Shown: positions 8,590 through 17,819 of the stretch, piece after piece | Layout of the letters: every line of letters begins with the position of its first letter | How positions within the stretch are numbered: the first letter of the stretch is position 1 | DNA from: Betaproteobacteria bacterium | Lineage (GTDB): Bacteria; Pseudomonadota; Gammaproteobacteria; Burkholderiales; UBA3065 | Length of the DNA stretch: 64,000 nucleotides | NCBI GenBank assembly: GCA_027490755.1 | Contig: JAIXXL010000009.1 | Span: 1-64,000, forward strand | Direction of reading: 5' to 3' | The notes under the pieces: generated by a model | Seen by the model: the letters and a program-made list of their open reading frames with translations, nothing else | Told to the model about the DNA's origin: nothing | The model's database searches: none | Translations under genes and position numbers: made by a program

Positions 8590-9422
8590 AGCGTGACGAG
8601 GCGCGACTTCGCGAACTCGGCCTGTGGCCGACACATGGACTGCTGCCCGCAAGATCGGCCGGCCAGCCGGTCGCCCAGCAGTCTGTAGCCCCGCCGCCTG
8701 CTGCTGCGCAGCCCGCCGTCTCGATGCCGGTTGCCCCGCCACAACTCGCAGCACCGCCGGTCGCGGCCACCATGACGCCCGCCGCCGAGCTGCCTGCCGC
8801 CGCCGGTACCGACACCATGGGCTGGCCCGAGCTCGAGGCCGCGATCCGGGCCTGCGAGGCCTGTGGCCTTTGCCGCACGCGCCGACAGGCAGTCCCCGGT
8901 ACCGGCAGCCGCACAGCGCGCGTGCTGGTGGTGGGTGAGGCGCCTGGCGCCGAGGAGGACCAGCGCGGCGAGCCCTTCGTGGGGCGTGCCGGCGAGCTCC
9001 TCGACCAGATGCTGCTGGCGGTCGGGCTCGACCGTCGCCGTGTCTACATCGCCAACGTGCTCAAGTGCCGACCGCCAGAGAATCGCAACCCGACACCCGA
9101 CGAGGTGGCGGCCTGCAGCCCGTTCCTGCAACGCCAGATCGCACTGCTGCAGCCCACGGTGATCCTGGCGCTTGGCAGCTTCGCGGCACGCGCGCTGCTG
9201 GGCGGTGAGGGCAAGGTGGGGGCGCTGCGCGGTGGCTCGCATGTGTACGCAGGTATCCCGGTGGTGGTCAGCTACCACCCCGCCTACCTGCTGCGTTCGC
9301 CGCAGGACAAGCTGCGCGCCTGGGAGGACCTGTGTCACCTGCAAGACCGGCTCGCCGAGACAACCGCGGCGGCCGAGGCCGCTGTCGCACTTCAGCCCAA
9401 AATCGGCGCCGCGGACCGCTAG
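8586..9422 (+). CDS. Family 4 uracil-DNA glycosylase (iron-sulfur)
   Basis: Removes uracil from DNA in base excision repair. Family 4 signatures are [20 protein letters not shown] (catalytic region with uracil-binding residues), [13 protein letters not shown] and SYHPAYLLR. Four cysteines for a [4Fe-4S] cluster are visible in CEACGLC and in the KCRPP...VAAC segment. The start is GTG 8586, overlapping the rimI stop by 4 bp; an ORF open further upstream runs through rimI in another frame and is not real. Residues 25-75 are a Pro/Ala-rich disordered linker, as seen in many proteobacterial versions that bind other replication or repair proteins. The 3' end overlaps convergent lplT by 4 bp. Confidence 0.93.
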   Translation: MKRDEARLRELGLWPTHGLLPARSAGQPVAQQSVAPPPAAAQPAVSMPVAPPQLAAPPVAATMTPAAELPAAAGTDTMGWPELEAAIRACEACGLCRTRRQAVPGTGSRTARVLVVGEAPGAEEDQRGEPFVGRAGELLDQMLLAVGLDRRRVYIANVLKCRPPENRNPTPDEVAACSPFLQRQIALLQPTVILALGSFAARALLGGEGKVGALRGGSHVYAGIPVVVSYHPAYLLRSPQDKLRAWEDLCHLQDRLAETTAAAEAAVALQPKIGAADR

Positions 9423-10759
9423 GCCTCTGGTGGCCGGTGCGGGTCGTGCGGGTGACGCCCACCCGATTCCACCGGCTGCTGGCTGTGCTCTGCAGCCCAC
9501 GCCAACAGGCGTTCCAGTTCTTCGCGGTGGTTGACCAGGTTCCAGGCGTGCCAGCGGCGGACACCGTACATGCTGGCGGAGACGAACAGCGCGAACAGCA
9601 GGATGACCGCGTCGATCGGCAGGTCGATGGCGACCAGACCCGCGTAGAGCGCCAGCATCACCAGGATGCTGAGGTTCTCGTTGAAGTTCTGTACCGCGAT
9701 CGAGTGCCCCGCACCCATCAGCAGGTGACCGCGGTGCTGCAGCAGGGCGTTCATCGGCACCACGAAGAAGCCGGCCATGACGCCCACCGATGTCATCAGG
9801 ATTGCCGCAGGGATAGGGTCGTGCACGACCGTCATCAGGCAGGTGACAAAGCCCATGGCGATACCCACCGATACAACTTTCACCGAACGGTCGATCGACA
9901 CCAGACGGCCGGCCAGAACAGCGCCGATCGCCACGCCAACAGCGAAGATGCCCTGAAGGTAGGTGGCCTCGTGCAGCGGGATGTCCAGATGATCCTCGGC
10001 CCAGCGCAGCATGATGAACTGCAGCGTGGCGCCCGCACCCCAGAACAGGGTGGTGGTGGCCAGGGTGATCTGGCCCAGCTTGTCCTTCCACAGCAACGCC
10101 ACACAGCGCGAGAAGTCGCGGACCAGCGAGACCGGGTCGGCGCGTTCCGGCTTGTGGTCGACCCCGGTGTCGGGCACATAAAGGTTGAGGAAAGCAGCTA
10201 CAGCGTAGAGCGTCGCGATGCTGACCATGCTGTAGACCAGCACCTGCCCCGGATGGGTGCCGACCATCTGTACCGTGGTGTCGGTGAAGAAGTGGGTGAC
10301 CGCCGGGCTGATCAGCCAGCCGCCAATGGCCGATCCGAACACGATGGCGCCCACTGTCAGGCCCTCGATCCAGCTGTTGGCGAGGACCAGCTTGGCTGGT
10401 GGCAGGTACTCGGTGACGATGCCGTACTTTGCCGGTGAGTAAGCCGCCGCGCCGAGACCCACCACCGCGTAGCCGATCAGCGGGTGCAGCCCGGCGATCA
10501 GCAGGCCGCAGCCGGCGATCTTGATGGTGTTGGCGATGAGCATGACCCGCGCCTTGGGCATCGAGTCGGCGAAGGCGCCGACGAACGCCGCCAGCAACAC
10601 GTAGGACAGGATAAAGGCGAGCTTGAGCAGGGGCTCGTAGCTCTGCGGCGCGTTGATGTCACGCAGCAGGGCGATGGCAGCTATCAGCAGCGCGTTGTCG
10701 GCCAGCGCCGAAAAGAACTGCGCGGACATGATGGTGTAGAAGCCGCGGTCCATGCTCAC
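9419..10759 (-). CDS. lplT: Lysophospholipid transporter LplT
   Basis: A major facilitator superfamily protein of 446 residues with about 12 predicted membrane helices. LplT flips lysophospholipids across the inner membrane for re-acylation. The N-terminus FYTIMSAQFFSALADNALLIAAIALL and the GLGAAAYSPAKYGIVTEYLP segment are characteristic of this family. In many bacteria lplT is coupled to or fused with the acyltransferase aas; here it stands alone. I chose GTG 10759 because AGGA lies 6 bases upstream; ATG 10753 is the alternative. The C-terminal tail ([23 protein letters not shown]) is hydrophilic and His-rich. Confidence 0.92.
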   Translation of the reverse strand: MSMDRGFYTIMSAQFFSALADNALLIAAIALLRDINAPQSYEPLLKLAFILSYVLLAAFVGAFADSMPKARVMLIANTIKIAGCGLLIAGLHPLIGYAVVGLGAAAYSPAKYGIVTEYLPPAKLVLANSWIEGLTVGAIVFGSAIGGWLISPAVTHFFTDTTVQMVGTHPGQVLVYSMVSIATLYAVAAFLNLYVPDTGVDHKPERADPVSLVRDFSRCVALLWKDKLGQITLATTTLFWGAGATLQFIMLRWAEDHLDIPLHEATYLQGIFAVGVAIGAVLAGRLVSIDRSVKVVSVGIAMGFVTCLMTVVHDPIPAAILMTSVGVMAGFFVVPMNALLQHRGHLLMGAGHSIAVQNFNENLSILVMLALYAGLVAIDLPIDAVILLFALFVSASMYGVRRWHAWNLVNHREELERLLAWAAEHSQQPVESGGRHPHDPHRPPEA

Positions 10760-10900
10760 ATCGGGTCCTGTCGGGTCGCGGGCATCAAGGTCATCGCCCG
10801 CTTATAACACGCCGCTGCGCGGCCAATCGGGCGCTCGGGCATACCGTACTCAGTCCATCCAGCGCGGCCGTGGTTCCGCGGGACCTGAACCGCAAAACCC

Positions 10901-10906
10901 TATAAT
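10901..10906 (+). promoter_or_regulatory. Consensus -10 box upstream of alr
   Basis: A perfect TATAAT 27 bases before the alr start codon, in an otherwise GC-rich 173-bp divergent intergenic region (10760-10932) between lplT and alr. No good -35 hexamer is visible 16-18 bp upstream. I saw nothing else in this gap. Confidence 0.5.
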
Positions 10907-10932
10907 CGGGCATCGAAGCCTGCCGACCCGAA

Positions 10933-12039
10933 ATGCCGCGACCGCTCACCGCCCGTATCGACCACGACGCCCTTCGCCACAATCTGGCCCTGGCGCGTGG
11001 ACTGGCTCCGCATTCGCGGCTGATGGCGGTGGTCAAGGCCGACGGCTACGGGCACGGCCTGTTGCGCGTCGCCAGCGCCCTGCGCGGTGCCGACGCTTTT
11101 GCCGTGTTGACGCTGGAGGACGCGGTCGCCCTGCGTGATGCCGGCTACCGTCACCCGGTCCTGCTGCTGCAGGGGTTCTACGAGTCGGTCGAGCTGCCCG
11201 AGATCGCCGCGCGTGGCCTCACGGTGGTCATCCACGAGGCCACGCAACTGGACATGCTGCTGGCGTGGAAGGCGCCGCGACCGGTCGATGTCCACCTCAA
11301 GATGAACAGCGGCATGAACCGCCTCGGCCTGCCGCCGGATCAATACCGGGACGCGATCACGCGACTCAGCGCATGGCCAGGGCTTGGCCAGCTCACCCTG
11401 ATGACACACTTCGCTACCGCCGACGAGCCGGCCGGTATCGTCTGGCAGATGGAGCGCTTCGAGGACGCGTCACGTGGCATCGATGCGCCGCGCTCGCTGG
11501 CCAACTCGGCTGCGCTGGTGCGACACGAGCCGGCCCGCAGCGAGTGGGTGCGGCCCGGGATCATGCTCTACGGCGTGGCACCGAGTGTCGAGACGGCGGC
11601 CGGCGACCTCGACCTTCGACCTGCGATGACGCTGAGCTCTCGCATCATCAGCGTGCAGCAACTCGCGGCCGGCGAAAGACTCGGCTACGGCGGCACGTTC
11701 ACGGCAGACCGCCCCACGCGTGTCGGCGTGGTGGCCTGCGGCTATGGCGACGGCTACCCGCGCCACGCTGGCACCGGGACGCCGATCCTGGTCGATGGTG
11801 TACGCACCCGCACCCTCGGCCGCCTGTCGATGGATTCGCTTTACGTCGACATCACGGCCCTGCCGCAGGCTGGTGTCGGCGCCACGGTCACGCTCTGGGG
11901 CGAGGGTCTGCCGGCGCAGGAGGTGGCGTCGGCGGCGGGCACCATCGCCTATCAGTTGCTGTGCGGCATCACGCGCCGCGTGCCGGCGGTCGAGGTCGGG
12001 GTGCTGGATCCGGCGCCGCGGGCCTCGGTCGTTGTCTGA
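10933..12039 (+). CDS. alr: Alanine racemase
   Basis: A PLP-dependent alanine racemase producing D-alanine for peptidoglycan. The PLP lysine is residue 35 in AVVKADGYGHGLLR. The second catalytic base, the tyrosine donated by the partner subunit, is about residue 252 in ERLGYGGTF. The length of 368 residues is normal. The protein has the N-terminal TIM-barrel and C-terminal beta domain (RPTRVGVVACGYGDGYPR, TLGRLSMDSLYVDIT). The gene is divergent from lplT and convergent with the RnfB-like gene, so it is probably monocistronic. Short inverted repeats (GGCGGC/GCCGCC, about 12047-12066) in the convergent gap may help termination. Confidence 0.96.
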   Translation: MPRPLTARIDHDALRHNLALARGLAPHSRLMAVVKADGYGHGLLRVASALRGADAFAVLTLEDAVALRDAGYRHPVLLLQGFYESVELPEIAARGLTVVIHEATQLDMLLAWKAPRPVDVHLKMNSGMNRLGLPPDQYRDAITRLSAWPGLGQLTLMTHFATADEPAGIVWQMERFEDASRGIDAPRSLANSAALVRHEPARSEWVRPGIMLYGVAPSVETAAGDLDLRPAMTLSSRIISVQQLAAGERLGYGGTFTADRPTRVGVVACGYGDGYPRHAGTGTPILVDGVRTRTLGRLSMDSLYVDITALPQAGVGATVTLWGEGLPAQEVASAAGTIAYQLLCGITRRVPAVEVGVLDPAPRASVVV

Positions 12040-12057
12040 CCGCGCTGGCGGCGGGGT

Positions 12058-12699
12058 CTAGCCGCCGCGCTGCGACTTCATGCGGTCGATCGCCGCTTGC
12101 AGCACCGCGCGACGGTCCACTGCGCGGCCATCGGGTGTGGTGCTCACAGTTGCTGGGGCGGCCTCGTGTGCGGCGTGCGACTTCCGCCGTTCAGCCAGGC
12201 GGCGCTCCCTTCTGGCCGGTTCCGCCGCCAGGCGCGCCTCACGCGCCTCGTAGCGGCTGCGCCACTGCGCTGCCAGGCGCTGCTGCTCGGCATCCGAACG
12301 TTCCGCCAGCGGCTGCAAATCGATGCAATCGACCGGGCAGGGCGGCAGGCAGCGCTCGCAACCGTTGCATTCGGCGGCGATCACGGTGTGCATCTGCTTC
12401 GAAGCACCGACGATCGCATCCACCGGGCAGGCCTGGATGCACAGCGTGCAGCCGATGCAGTCCAGCTCGCGGATCAGGGCGACGGTTGCTGGCCGCCAGG
12501 GCTCGCGCAACGGCAGCAACTCACGGCTGGTCAGGCTGGCGAGCAGCGCCACCACCCGATCTCCGCCAGGCGGGCACTGGTTGATCGGCGCCTCACCGCG
12601 TGCGATGGCCTCGGCGTAGGGGCGGCAGGCGGGGTAGTCGCAGGCGCCGCATTGCGTTTGTGGCAGCACGGCATCGATCGCCTCGACCAGAGAAGCCAT
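12058..12699 (-). CDS. rnfB: RnfB-like iron-sulfur protein
   Basis: A 213-residue iron-sulfur protein related to subunit B of the Rnf/Rsx electron transport complex. The N-terminal four-cysteine domain ([20 protein letters not shown]...NQCPPGG) holds one [4Fe-4S] cluster. Two ferredoxin-type motifs follow ([16 protein letters not shown] and [16 protein letters not shown]). The hydrophobic membrane anchor of classical RnfB is missing at the N-terminus, and no other rnf genes are adjacent, so it may act as a soluble orphan ferredoxin. This type of stand-alone RnfB-like gene is common in Betaproteobacteria. The C-terminal 80 residues are charged and helical. The redox partner is unknown. Confidence 0.85.
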   Translation of the reverse strand: MASLVEAIDAVLPQTQCGACDYPACRPYAEAIARGEAPINQCPPGGDRVVALLASLTSRELLPLREPWRPATVALIRELDCIGCTLCIQACPVDAIVGASKQMHTVIAAECNGCERCLPPCPVDCIDLQPLAERSDAEQQRLAAQWRSRYEAREARLAAEPARRERRLAERRKSHAAHEAAPATVSTTPDGRAVDRRAVLQAAIDRMKSQRGG

Positions 12700-12742
12700 C
12701 GTTGCTTAAGCGCGGGTCGTTACGCTGCGGGCCGACACCGGG

Positions 12743-13195
12743 TCAGTGCCCGGCATCCCCGGGGCCGACGTCTGCCCAGCAGTTGGGGGTCTCGTACAGG
12801 CGCACACGGATCAGGACCAGGCGCTCGCCGTATTCGGCCGCGTAGGCCTCGCGCAGTTGCACGAAAGCGACCTCGGCCAGGTGCTCGGCCGTCGGCGGCT
12901 GCTCGAAGACCACCGTGCGGTGCTCGGGCAGGCTGGCGAGGAACTGGCGCACCGGCGTATCGCCGGCGTAGACAAGGAAAGCGTGATCCCAGGCGTCCAC
13001 CAGGCGTCGCGCAATCTCCTTGATGCGGGAGAAGTCGGTGACCATGCCCTGCTCGGGCGAGGCCGGATCGGCGACCATCGGGCCAGCCACGGTGACTTCG
13101 ATGGCGTATCGGTGGCCGTGCAGGTGCCGGCACAGGCTGCCATGGTTGGGGATGCGGTGTCCGGCGTCGAACTCGAGTCTGCGGGTGATCTGCAT
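12743..13195 (-). CDS. queD: 6-carboxytetrahydropterin synthase QueD
   Basis: QueD/PTPS family enzyme that converts dihydroneopterin triphosphate to 6-carboxy-tetrahydropterin, an early step of queuosine synthesis. Zinc ligands are His13 in FDAGHRIP and His26/His28 in LHGHRY; the catalytic Cys22 lies in GSLCRHLHGH. The ATG at 13195 gives 150 residues, the longer form of the family; the open frame upstream to 13237 has no similarity. It lies 43 bp upstream of the RnfB-like gene on the same strand. QueC and QueE are not in the window. The neighbouring pterin synthase function (PTPS-III) cannot be fully excluded from sequence. Confidence 0.9.
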   Translation of the reverse strand: MQITRRLEFDAGHRIPNHGSLCRHLHGHRYAIEVTVAGPMVADPASPEQGMVTDFSRIKEIARRLVDAWDHAFLVYAGDTPVRQFLASLPEHRTVVFEQPPTAEHLAEVAFVQLREAYAAEYGERLVLIRVRLYETPNCWADVGPGDAGH

Positions 13196-13233
13196 GGCGC
13201 GGAGTATAGCGGCGGGTCGCGTGCCGCCGAGCC

Positions 13234-14280
13234 TCATGGCTTGAGCAGGATCGCGCGGATGCCGGTTGTCTCCAGCAAGCGCGACTGTATGGCGCGGGCT
13301 GTGCCGTCGTTCTGTAACGGCCCTAGCCCCAGTCGCCAGTAGCCCCGGTACTCAAAGGCCTCGAGCCGCTCGGGCACATCGCCCAGACGCTCGGCGACGC
13401 TCTTGCGCAGTTTTTCTGCGTTGGCGCGCTCGCGGAATGCCCCCAACTGCAGCCACAGGCCCTCGGGCCGGGCGCCGCCTCGAGTCGCGGCCGTGGCTTT
13501 GGCCGCCGCTCCGGGTGTCTGCGCCGCTTGCTCTGGCGACGCGGCTGGGTCCTCTATCCGCTGACCCGGACGGATCGCCTCCACCATCACCTCGGTACTG
13601 CCTCTGTTCGCGTAGCCCAGACGGTGCGCGGCGGCGTAGGAGAGGTCCATCACGCGGCCGGGGTGGAAGGGGCCGCGGTCGTTGATGCGCACCACCACCG
13701 AGCGACCGTTGGCCGTGTTGGTCACGCGCGCGTAACTGGGAATCGGCAGCGTGGGGTGCGCGGCCGACATCTTGTACATGTCGTAGGGCTCGCCGCTCGA
13801 GGTGGGCTTGCCGTGAAAGCGCCGGCCGTACCAGCTGGCAATGCCGCGTTGCGAGAATGTGCCTGGTGGTGATGCCGGCTCGTACGTCACGCCGAACATC
13901 GAATACGGGCGGTTGGCGAAGCGGTGCGGCTCCTCTTCAACAGGCACCGCGTCGGGGATCTGGTCCATCTCGGCGGCAGGTAGGTCGCCCGGCCCATCGT
14001 CGAGGTAATAGCGTTGGCCCCAAGCCGGCGGTGCACCTGCGGCCTGTGGTGCGGCAGGTTTCTGGGCCTGCGCGGACGATAGTGGGGTTCCTGGGCGGTT
14101 GGCGGGGGTAGGCGAGGGTGTCGCTGGCAGCGCCGGCACGGTGCGCGGTTCAGCGGGCTTGCGTGGCACGGCCGCGAGCTGGGCCTCTTGCACCGGCGCC
14201 GGCCGGATCGATGCAGGCGCGGTGGCGCATGCCGCCAGCAGGATGGCCAGGCACGGCAGCAGCCAGGCGTGCCTCAGCAC
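13234..14280 (-). CDS. rlpA: Septal ring lytic transglycosylase RlpA
   Basis: An outer-membrane lipoprotein that cleaves peptidoglycan strands lacking stem peptides at the division site. It has a lipobox (LAILLAACATAP), a long Pro/Ala-rich spacer, the double-psi beta barrel GIASWYGRRFHGKPTSSGEPY...VVRINDRGPFHPGRVMDLSY, and a C-terminal SPOR domain (about residues 275-348) that binds denuded glycan. The start is a GTG immediately after the rodA stop (TAAGTG), with GGGGGA inside the rodA end as the ribosome binding site. It is the last gene of the mreB-mreC-mreD-mrdA-rodA-rlpA operon. Confidence 0.93.
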   Translation of the reverse strand: MLRHAWLLPCLAILLAACATAPASIRPAPVQEAQLAAVPRKPAEPRTVPALPATPSPTPANRPGTPLSSAQAQKPAAPQAAGAPPAWGQRYYLDDGPGDLPAAEMDQIPDAVPVEEEPHRFANRPYSMFGVTYEPASPPGTFSQRGIASWYGRRFHGKPTSSGEPYDMYKMSAAHPTLPIPSYARVTNTANGRSVVVRINDRGPFHPGRVMDLSYAAAHRLGYANRGSTEVMVEAIRPGQRIEDPAASPEQAAQTPGAAAKATAATRGGARPEGLWLQLGAFRERANAEKLRKSVAERLGDVPERLEAFEYRGYWRLGLGPLQNDGTARAIQSRLLETTGIRAILLKP

Positions 14281-15387
14281 TTAGCCGTCCCCCAGCGAGC
14301 CGCGGTGGCGGTGGATGCTCATCAGGATGCCGAAACCCAGGCCCATGGTGACCAGCGAGGTGCCACCGTAACTCACCAGCGGCAGCGGTACGCCGACCAC
14401 CGGCAGCACGCCGATCACCATGCCGATGTTGACGAACGCATAGGTGAAGAACGAAAGCGCCAGCGAGCCTGCCATCAGCCGCGAGAACAGACCGCTGGCG
14501 TTGCTGGCGATGCGCAGGCCGCGCAGCACGATGGCGATGATCACACCGATCATCACCGCGGCGCCGACCATGCCAAATTCCTCGGCGAAGACGGCGAAGA
14601 TGAAGTCGGTGTGTCGCTCTGGCAGGAAGTCGAGGTGGCTCTGGGTGCCGTTGGTCCAGCCCTTGCCGGTGATGCCGCCTGAGCCTACCGCGATCATCGC
14701 CTGGATGGTGTGGTAGCCCGCGCCAAGCGGGTCCTCCGAGGGGTCTAGAAGCGTCAGAACACGCCTGCGCTGGTAGTCGTGCATGAACGACCACAGCACC
14801 GGCAGCGACGCCAGGCCCAGCACCATCAGCACCGAGATCACGCGGTAACGCAGCCCGGCCAGGAACAGCACGAAGAACCCTGCCGCCCCGATCAGCATCG
14901 CCGTACCCAGGTCTGGTTGACGCAGAACCAGACCCAGCGGCACGGCCAGCAGGACGACCGCGACAATGAAGTGGATGGGGCGCAGGAAATGCTGATGCCG
15001 GTGCAGGTACCACGCGATCATCATCGGCGTCGCCAGCTTGACCAACTCGGACGGCTGGATCCGCGTGACGCCGATGTGCAGCCAGCGCCGCGCCCCGTTC
15101 ACCACGTCGCCATTCACCGCCACCGCCACCAACAGCAACACGCCGATGACGTAAAGCGGCAGCGCGAGACTGGCGATCCGTGCCGGCGAAATCTGCGCCA
15201 CCAGCCACATGCACAGCAGCGCGGCGCCGAAGTTCAGTAGTTGTCCGCTCCAGCGGGCCAGCGATTCGTCGATGGCCGAGTAGAGAGTGATCAGGCCGAT
15301 CAGCGACAGCAGCCCGAGCAGCGTCAGCAGTTGGCGGTCAAGCGGACGCATCAGGAAGCGGCCGAAGCGCAACAGCAGTTCGCTCAT
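14281..15387 (-). CDS. rodA: Rod shape-determining peptidoglycan glycosyltransferase RodA
   Basis: SEDS-family glycosyltransferase that polymerises lipid II during cell elongation together with PBP2. The 368 residues form about ten membrane helices. Family signatures are RRWLHIGVTRIQPSELVK, the large loop region with GWTNGTQSHLDFLPERHTDFIFAV, and GVPLPLVSYGGTSLVTMG near the C-terminus. The start overlaps the mrdA stop by 4 bp, consistent with fixed stoichiometry of the RodA-PBP2 pair. The C-terminal tail is short. Confidence 0.96.
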   Translation of the reverse strand: MSELLLRFGRFLMRPLDRQLLTLLGLLSLIGLITLYSAIDESLARWSGQLLNFGAALLCMWLVAQISPARIASLALPLYVIGVLLLVAVAVNGDVVNGARRWLHIGVTRIQPSELVKLATPMMIAWYLHRHQHFLRPIHFIVAVVLLAVPLGLVLRQPDLGTAMLIGAAGFFVLFLAGLRYRVISVLMVLGLASLPVLWSFMHDYQRRRVLTLLDPSEDPLGAGYHTIQAMIAVGSGGITGKGWTNGTQSHLDFLPERHTDFIFAVFAEEFGMVGAAVMIGVIIAIVLRGLRIASNASGLFSRLMAGSLALSFFTYAFVNIGMVIGVLPVVGVPLPLVSYGGTSLVTMGLGFGILMSIHRHRGSLGDG

Positions 15388-17270
15388 TGCGCGGCACCGG
15401 TTGCGGGCGTGGGCGCCACCTCAGGCTCCTTGCCGAGGATCCACCAGTCCATCATCTTGCGTGCGATGGGCGCTGCCGCCGAGCCACCGTGGCCACCGTT
15501 CTCGACCAGGATGGCCAGAGCGATCTTGGGGTCGTCCGCCGGCGCGAAGGCCACGAACCAGGCGTGGTCGCGGTGTCGCTCGTCGACCTCACTCTCGCGG
15601 TATCTCTGCCCCTGCTTGATGCCTATGACTTGCGCCGTGCCGGTCTTGCCAGCGATCTGGTAAGGCGCACCCGCCGCGGCCTGAGCAGCGGTGCCGCCCG
15701 GCTGCGTCACGCCGACCATGGCCTGACGCACGCGCTCGAGGTTGCCATCGCCGAACTGCGTCACGTAGGCCGGTTCGGGCTCGACCCGCCGCAGGCGACC
15801 GGTCTGCACGTTGGCGATCTCCTTGGCCAGGTGGGGCCGGAATGCGGTGCCGCGGTTGGCCATCACCGCCGTGGCGTAGGCTAATTGCATTGGCGTCGCC
15901 AGCACATAGCCCTGGCCGATGCCAGCCGAGACCGTGTCGCCGGCGTACCACTTGTCCTTGAAACGGGCGCGCTTCCAGGCCTCATTGGGGTTGAGCCCGC
16001 TACGCTCGCCCTCGATGTCGATGCCGCTCGGCTTGCCAAAATTGAAGCGTGCAAGGAAGTCGTGCATGCGCTCGATGCCCATCTCGACTGCCAGGCCGTA
16101 GTAGTAGGTGTCGCAGGACACCACCACCGAGCGGTGTAGGTCCACCGAACCGTGGCCTTCGGGCTTCCAGCAGCGGTAGTGGTGCGCCTGGCCGGGTAGG
16201 GTGTAGAAGCCGGGGTCGTGGATGCTGCGATCGGCCGAGCGGGTACCGGTCTCGAGCGCAGCCAAAGCCATGAACGGCTTGATGGTGGAGCCGGGCGGAT
16301 AGGCGCCGCGCAGGGGGCGGTTTGTGAGCGGGCGGTCGCGCGACTCGTTGAGTTGTCGCCAGATGGCTGGGTCGATGCCGTCGACGAAATCGTTGGGGTC
16401 GAAACTAGGCTGGCTGACCAACGCCAGGATGTCGCCGGTGGCGGGTTCGATGGCCACCGCTGCGCCGCGCCGTCCGGCAAAGGCCTCCTCGCCGATCTTC
16501 TGAAGCCGGATGTCGATCGCTAGCCGCAGGCGGTTGCCGGGGATCGAGCCCTTCTGCGAGATCGTGCGGATGCCGCGCCCGGCGGCGTCGGTCTCTACCT
16601 CTGCGTAGCCCGCCATTCCCCGCAACTCGGCCTCGTAGGTCTTCTCAACGCCATCCTTGCCGATCGACTCGATGCCCAGATAGGCGTCGCTCTCGCCGCG
16701 CGCTTCCAGCGCCGCCTTGTCGCGCGGGCTGATGCGGCCGACATGGCCAAGGATATGCGCCGCCGTGGTGCCCATCGGGTAGCTGCGGAACAGACGGGTG
16801 GTCAGCTCGACGCCCTTCAACCGGTACTTTGCTGCGGCGAAACGTGCCACCTCGGCGTCCGAGAGGAAGGACTTGACCGGCACGCTGTCGAATTTGCGAG
16901 ACTCGCGCAGGCGCTTCTCGAAGCGCCTGCGGTCACTCTTGGAAAGGTCGATGGCGCTGGCCAGTTCGGCCATCGTTGCCTTCAGGTCGGGGATGTCCTT
17001 GGGGTAGATCTCCACCGTGTACACCGCGCGGTTCTCTGCCAGTACTACGCCGTTACGGTCCGTGATCAGGCCGCGGTTGGGCTGCGAGGGCGCCAGGCTG
17101 ATGCGGTTGCTCTCGGCGAGCGTGTGGTAATAGTCGTACTGCATCGTTTGCAGAACCAACAAACGGGCCAGAAGGAGACCGAAGGCTACGATGATGAGGA
17201 TCGACGCAACCTGCAGTCGCGACTGGTAACGGGTGTTCTGGTCGATCTCCTGACGCGTGGTCAGCTTCAT
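15384..17270 (-). CDS. mrdA: Penicillin-binding protein 2
   Basis: Class B transpeptidase of the elongasome. Residues 20-42 are the single membrane anchor, then the pedestal domain, then the transpeptidase domain with the active-site serine in PPGSTIKPFMA (Ser328 and Lys331), an SCD-type second motif in VVSCDTYYYGL, and KTGTAQV as the KTG motif. The length of 628 residues is typical. The gene sits between mreD and rodA. It is the target of mecillinam-like beta-lactams in related bacteria. Nothing unusual was seen in the catalytic motifs. Confidence 0.96.
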   Translation of the reverse strand: MKLTTRQEIDQNTRYQSRLQVASILIIVAFGLLLARLLVLQTMQYDYYHTLAESNRISLAPSQPNRGLITDRNGVVLAENRAVYTVEIYPKDIPDLKATMAELASAIDLSKSDRRRFEKRLRESRKFDSVPVKSFLSDAEVARFAAAKYRLKGVELTTRLFRSYPMGTTAAHILGHVGRISPRDKAALEARGESDAYLGIESIGKDGVEKTYEAELRGMAGYAEVETDAAGRGIRTISQKGSIPGNRLRLAIDIRLQKIGEEAFAGRRGAAVAIEPATGDILALVSQPSFDPNDFVDGIDPAIWRQLNESRDRPLTNRPLRGAYPPGSTIKPFMALAALETGTRSADRSIHDPGFYTLPGQAHHYRCWKPEGHGSVDLHRSVVVSCDTYYYGLAVEMGIERMHDFLARFNFGKPSGIDIEGERSGLNPNEAWKRARFKDKWYAGDTVSAGIGQGYVLATPMQLAYATAVMANRGTAFRPHLAKEIANVQTGRLRRVEPEPAYVTQFGDGNLERVRQAMVGVTQPGGTAAQAAAGAPYQIAGKTGTAQVIGIKQGQRYRESEVDERHRDHAWFVAFAPADDPKIALAILVENGGHGGSAAAPIARKMMDWWILGKEPEVAPTPATGAAQ

Positions 17271-17297
17271 TTGCGTCGGCTTTCAGTCGTGGCGGTC

Positions 17298-17819
17298 TTA
17301 GCGGTCGGACCGGCGCCGACGCATCGATAGGTTACGCATGAGGAGCCCAACCAGCGGCCAGCACAGCATGCCGATTAGTGGCCCGGCGAGGTGGGTCTGT
17401 GGCGATGGGCTGCCGTCAATGAGTAAGCCGACACCCCAGGACAACATCGATCCGGCCAGCAGGGTCAGCAGCACGAGCAACAGTTGTCCCGAAAACGGTG
17501 CGGTCTCAAGCCGCTTGCTCAGCGCGATCCCGATCCATGCTGTCAGACCATAGACTCCGGCGTTTAAGCCGAGCGGGGTCAGGGTTGCGACATCGCGCAG
17601 CAGCCCGATGCACCAACCGGTCCCGATGTTCGCCGGAGACCGGCTGCGGGTGCTCCAGTACAGGACCACCAGCAGGGCAAGGTCGGGCCGCAGAATGTCA
17701 AGGGTGCTGCCGAACGAGATCAGGTCGAGGGTGACTGCCAGCGCCAGCGAGAGGAGCACAACCCGCGTTTGAGCCATTGGCCGGTTGCCGCGGCGATCAG
17801 GTAGGCTGCTCCGGTTCAT
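17298..17819 (-). CDS. mreD: Rod shape-determining protein MreD
   Basis: A 173-residue inner-membrane protein with five to six hydrophobic helices (VVLLSLALAVTLDLI, LALLVVLYW, and GQLLLVLLTLLAGSMLSWGVG). It links MreC to the rest of the elongasome. MreD is poorly conserved in sequence, and the assignment rests on the topology, the length and the position between mreC and mrdA. The ATG at 17819 overlaps the mreC stop (ATGA); MAQTRVV at 17777 is an alternative start nearer the usual family N-terminus. The C-terminus is basic (RNLSMRRRRSDR). Confidence 0.9.
   Translation of the reverse strand: MNRSSLPDRRGNRPMAQTRVVLLSLALAVTLDLISFGSTLDILRPDLALLVVLYWSTRSRSPANIGTGWCIGLLRDVATLTPLGLNAGVYGLTAWIGIALSKRLETAPFSGQLLLVLLTLLAGSMLSWGVGLLIDGSPSPQTHLAGPLIGMLCWPLVGLLMRNLSMRRRRSDR

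Noticed and set aside
8529-10091. A 520-codon minus-strand frame
   Set aside because: It overlaps lplT in another frame and runs antisense to the uracil-DNA glycosylase gene; the true protein is the membrane transporter.
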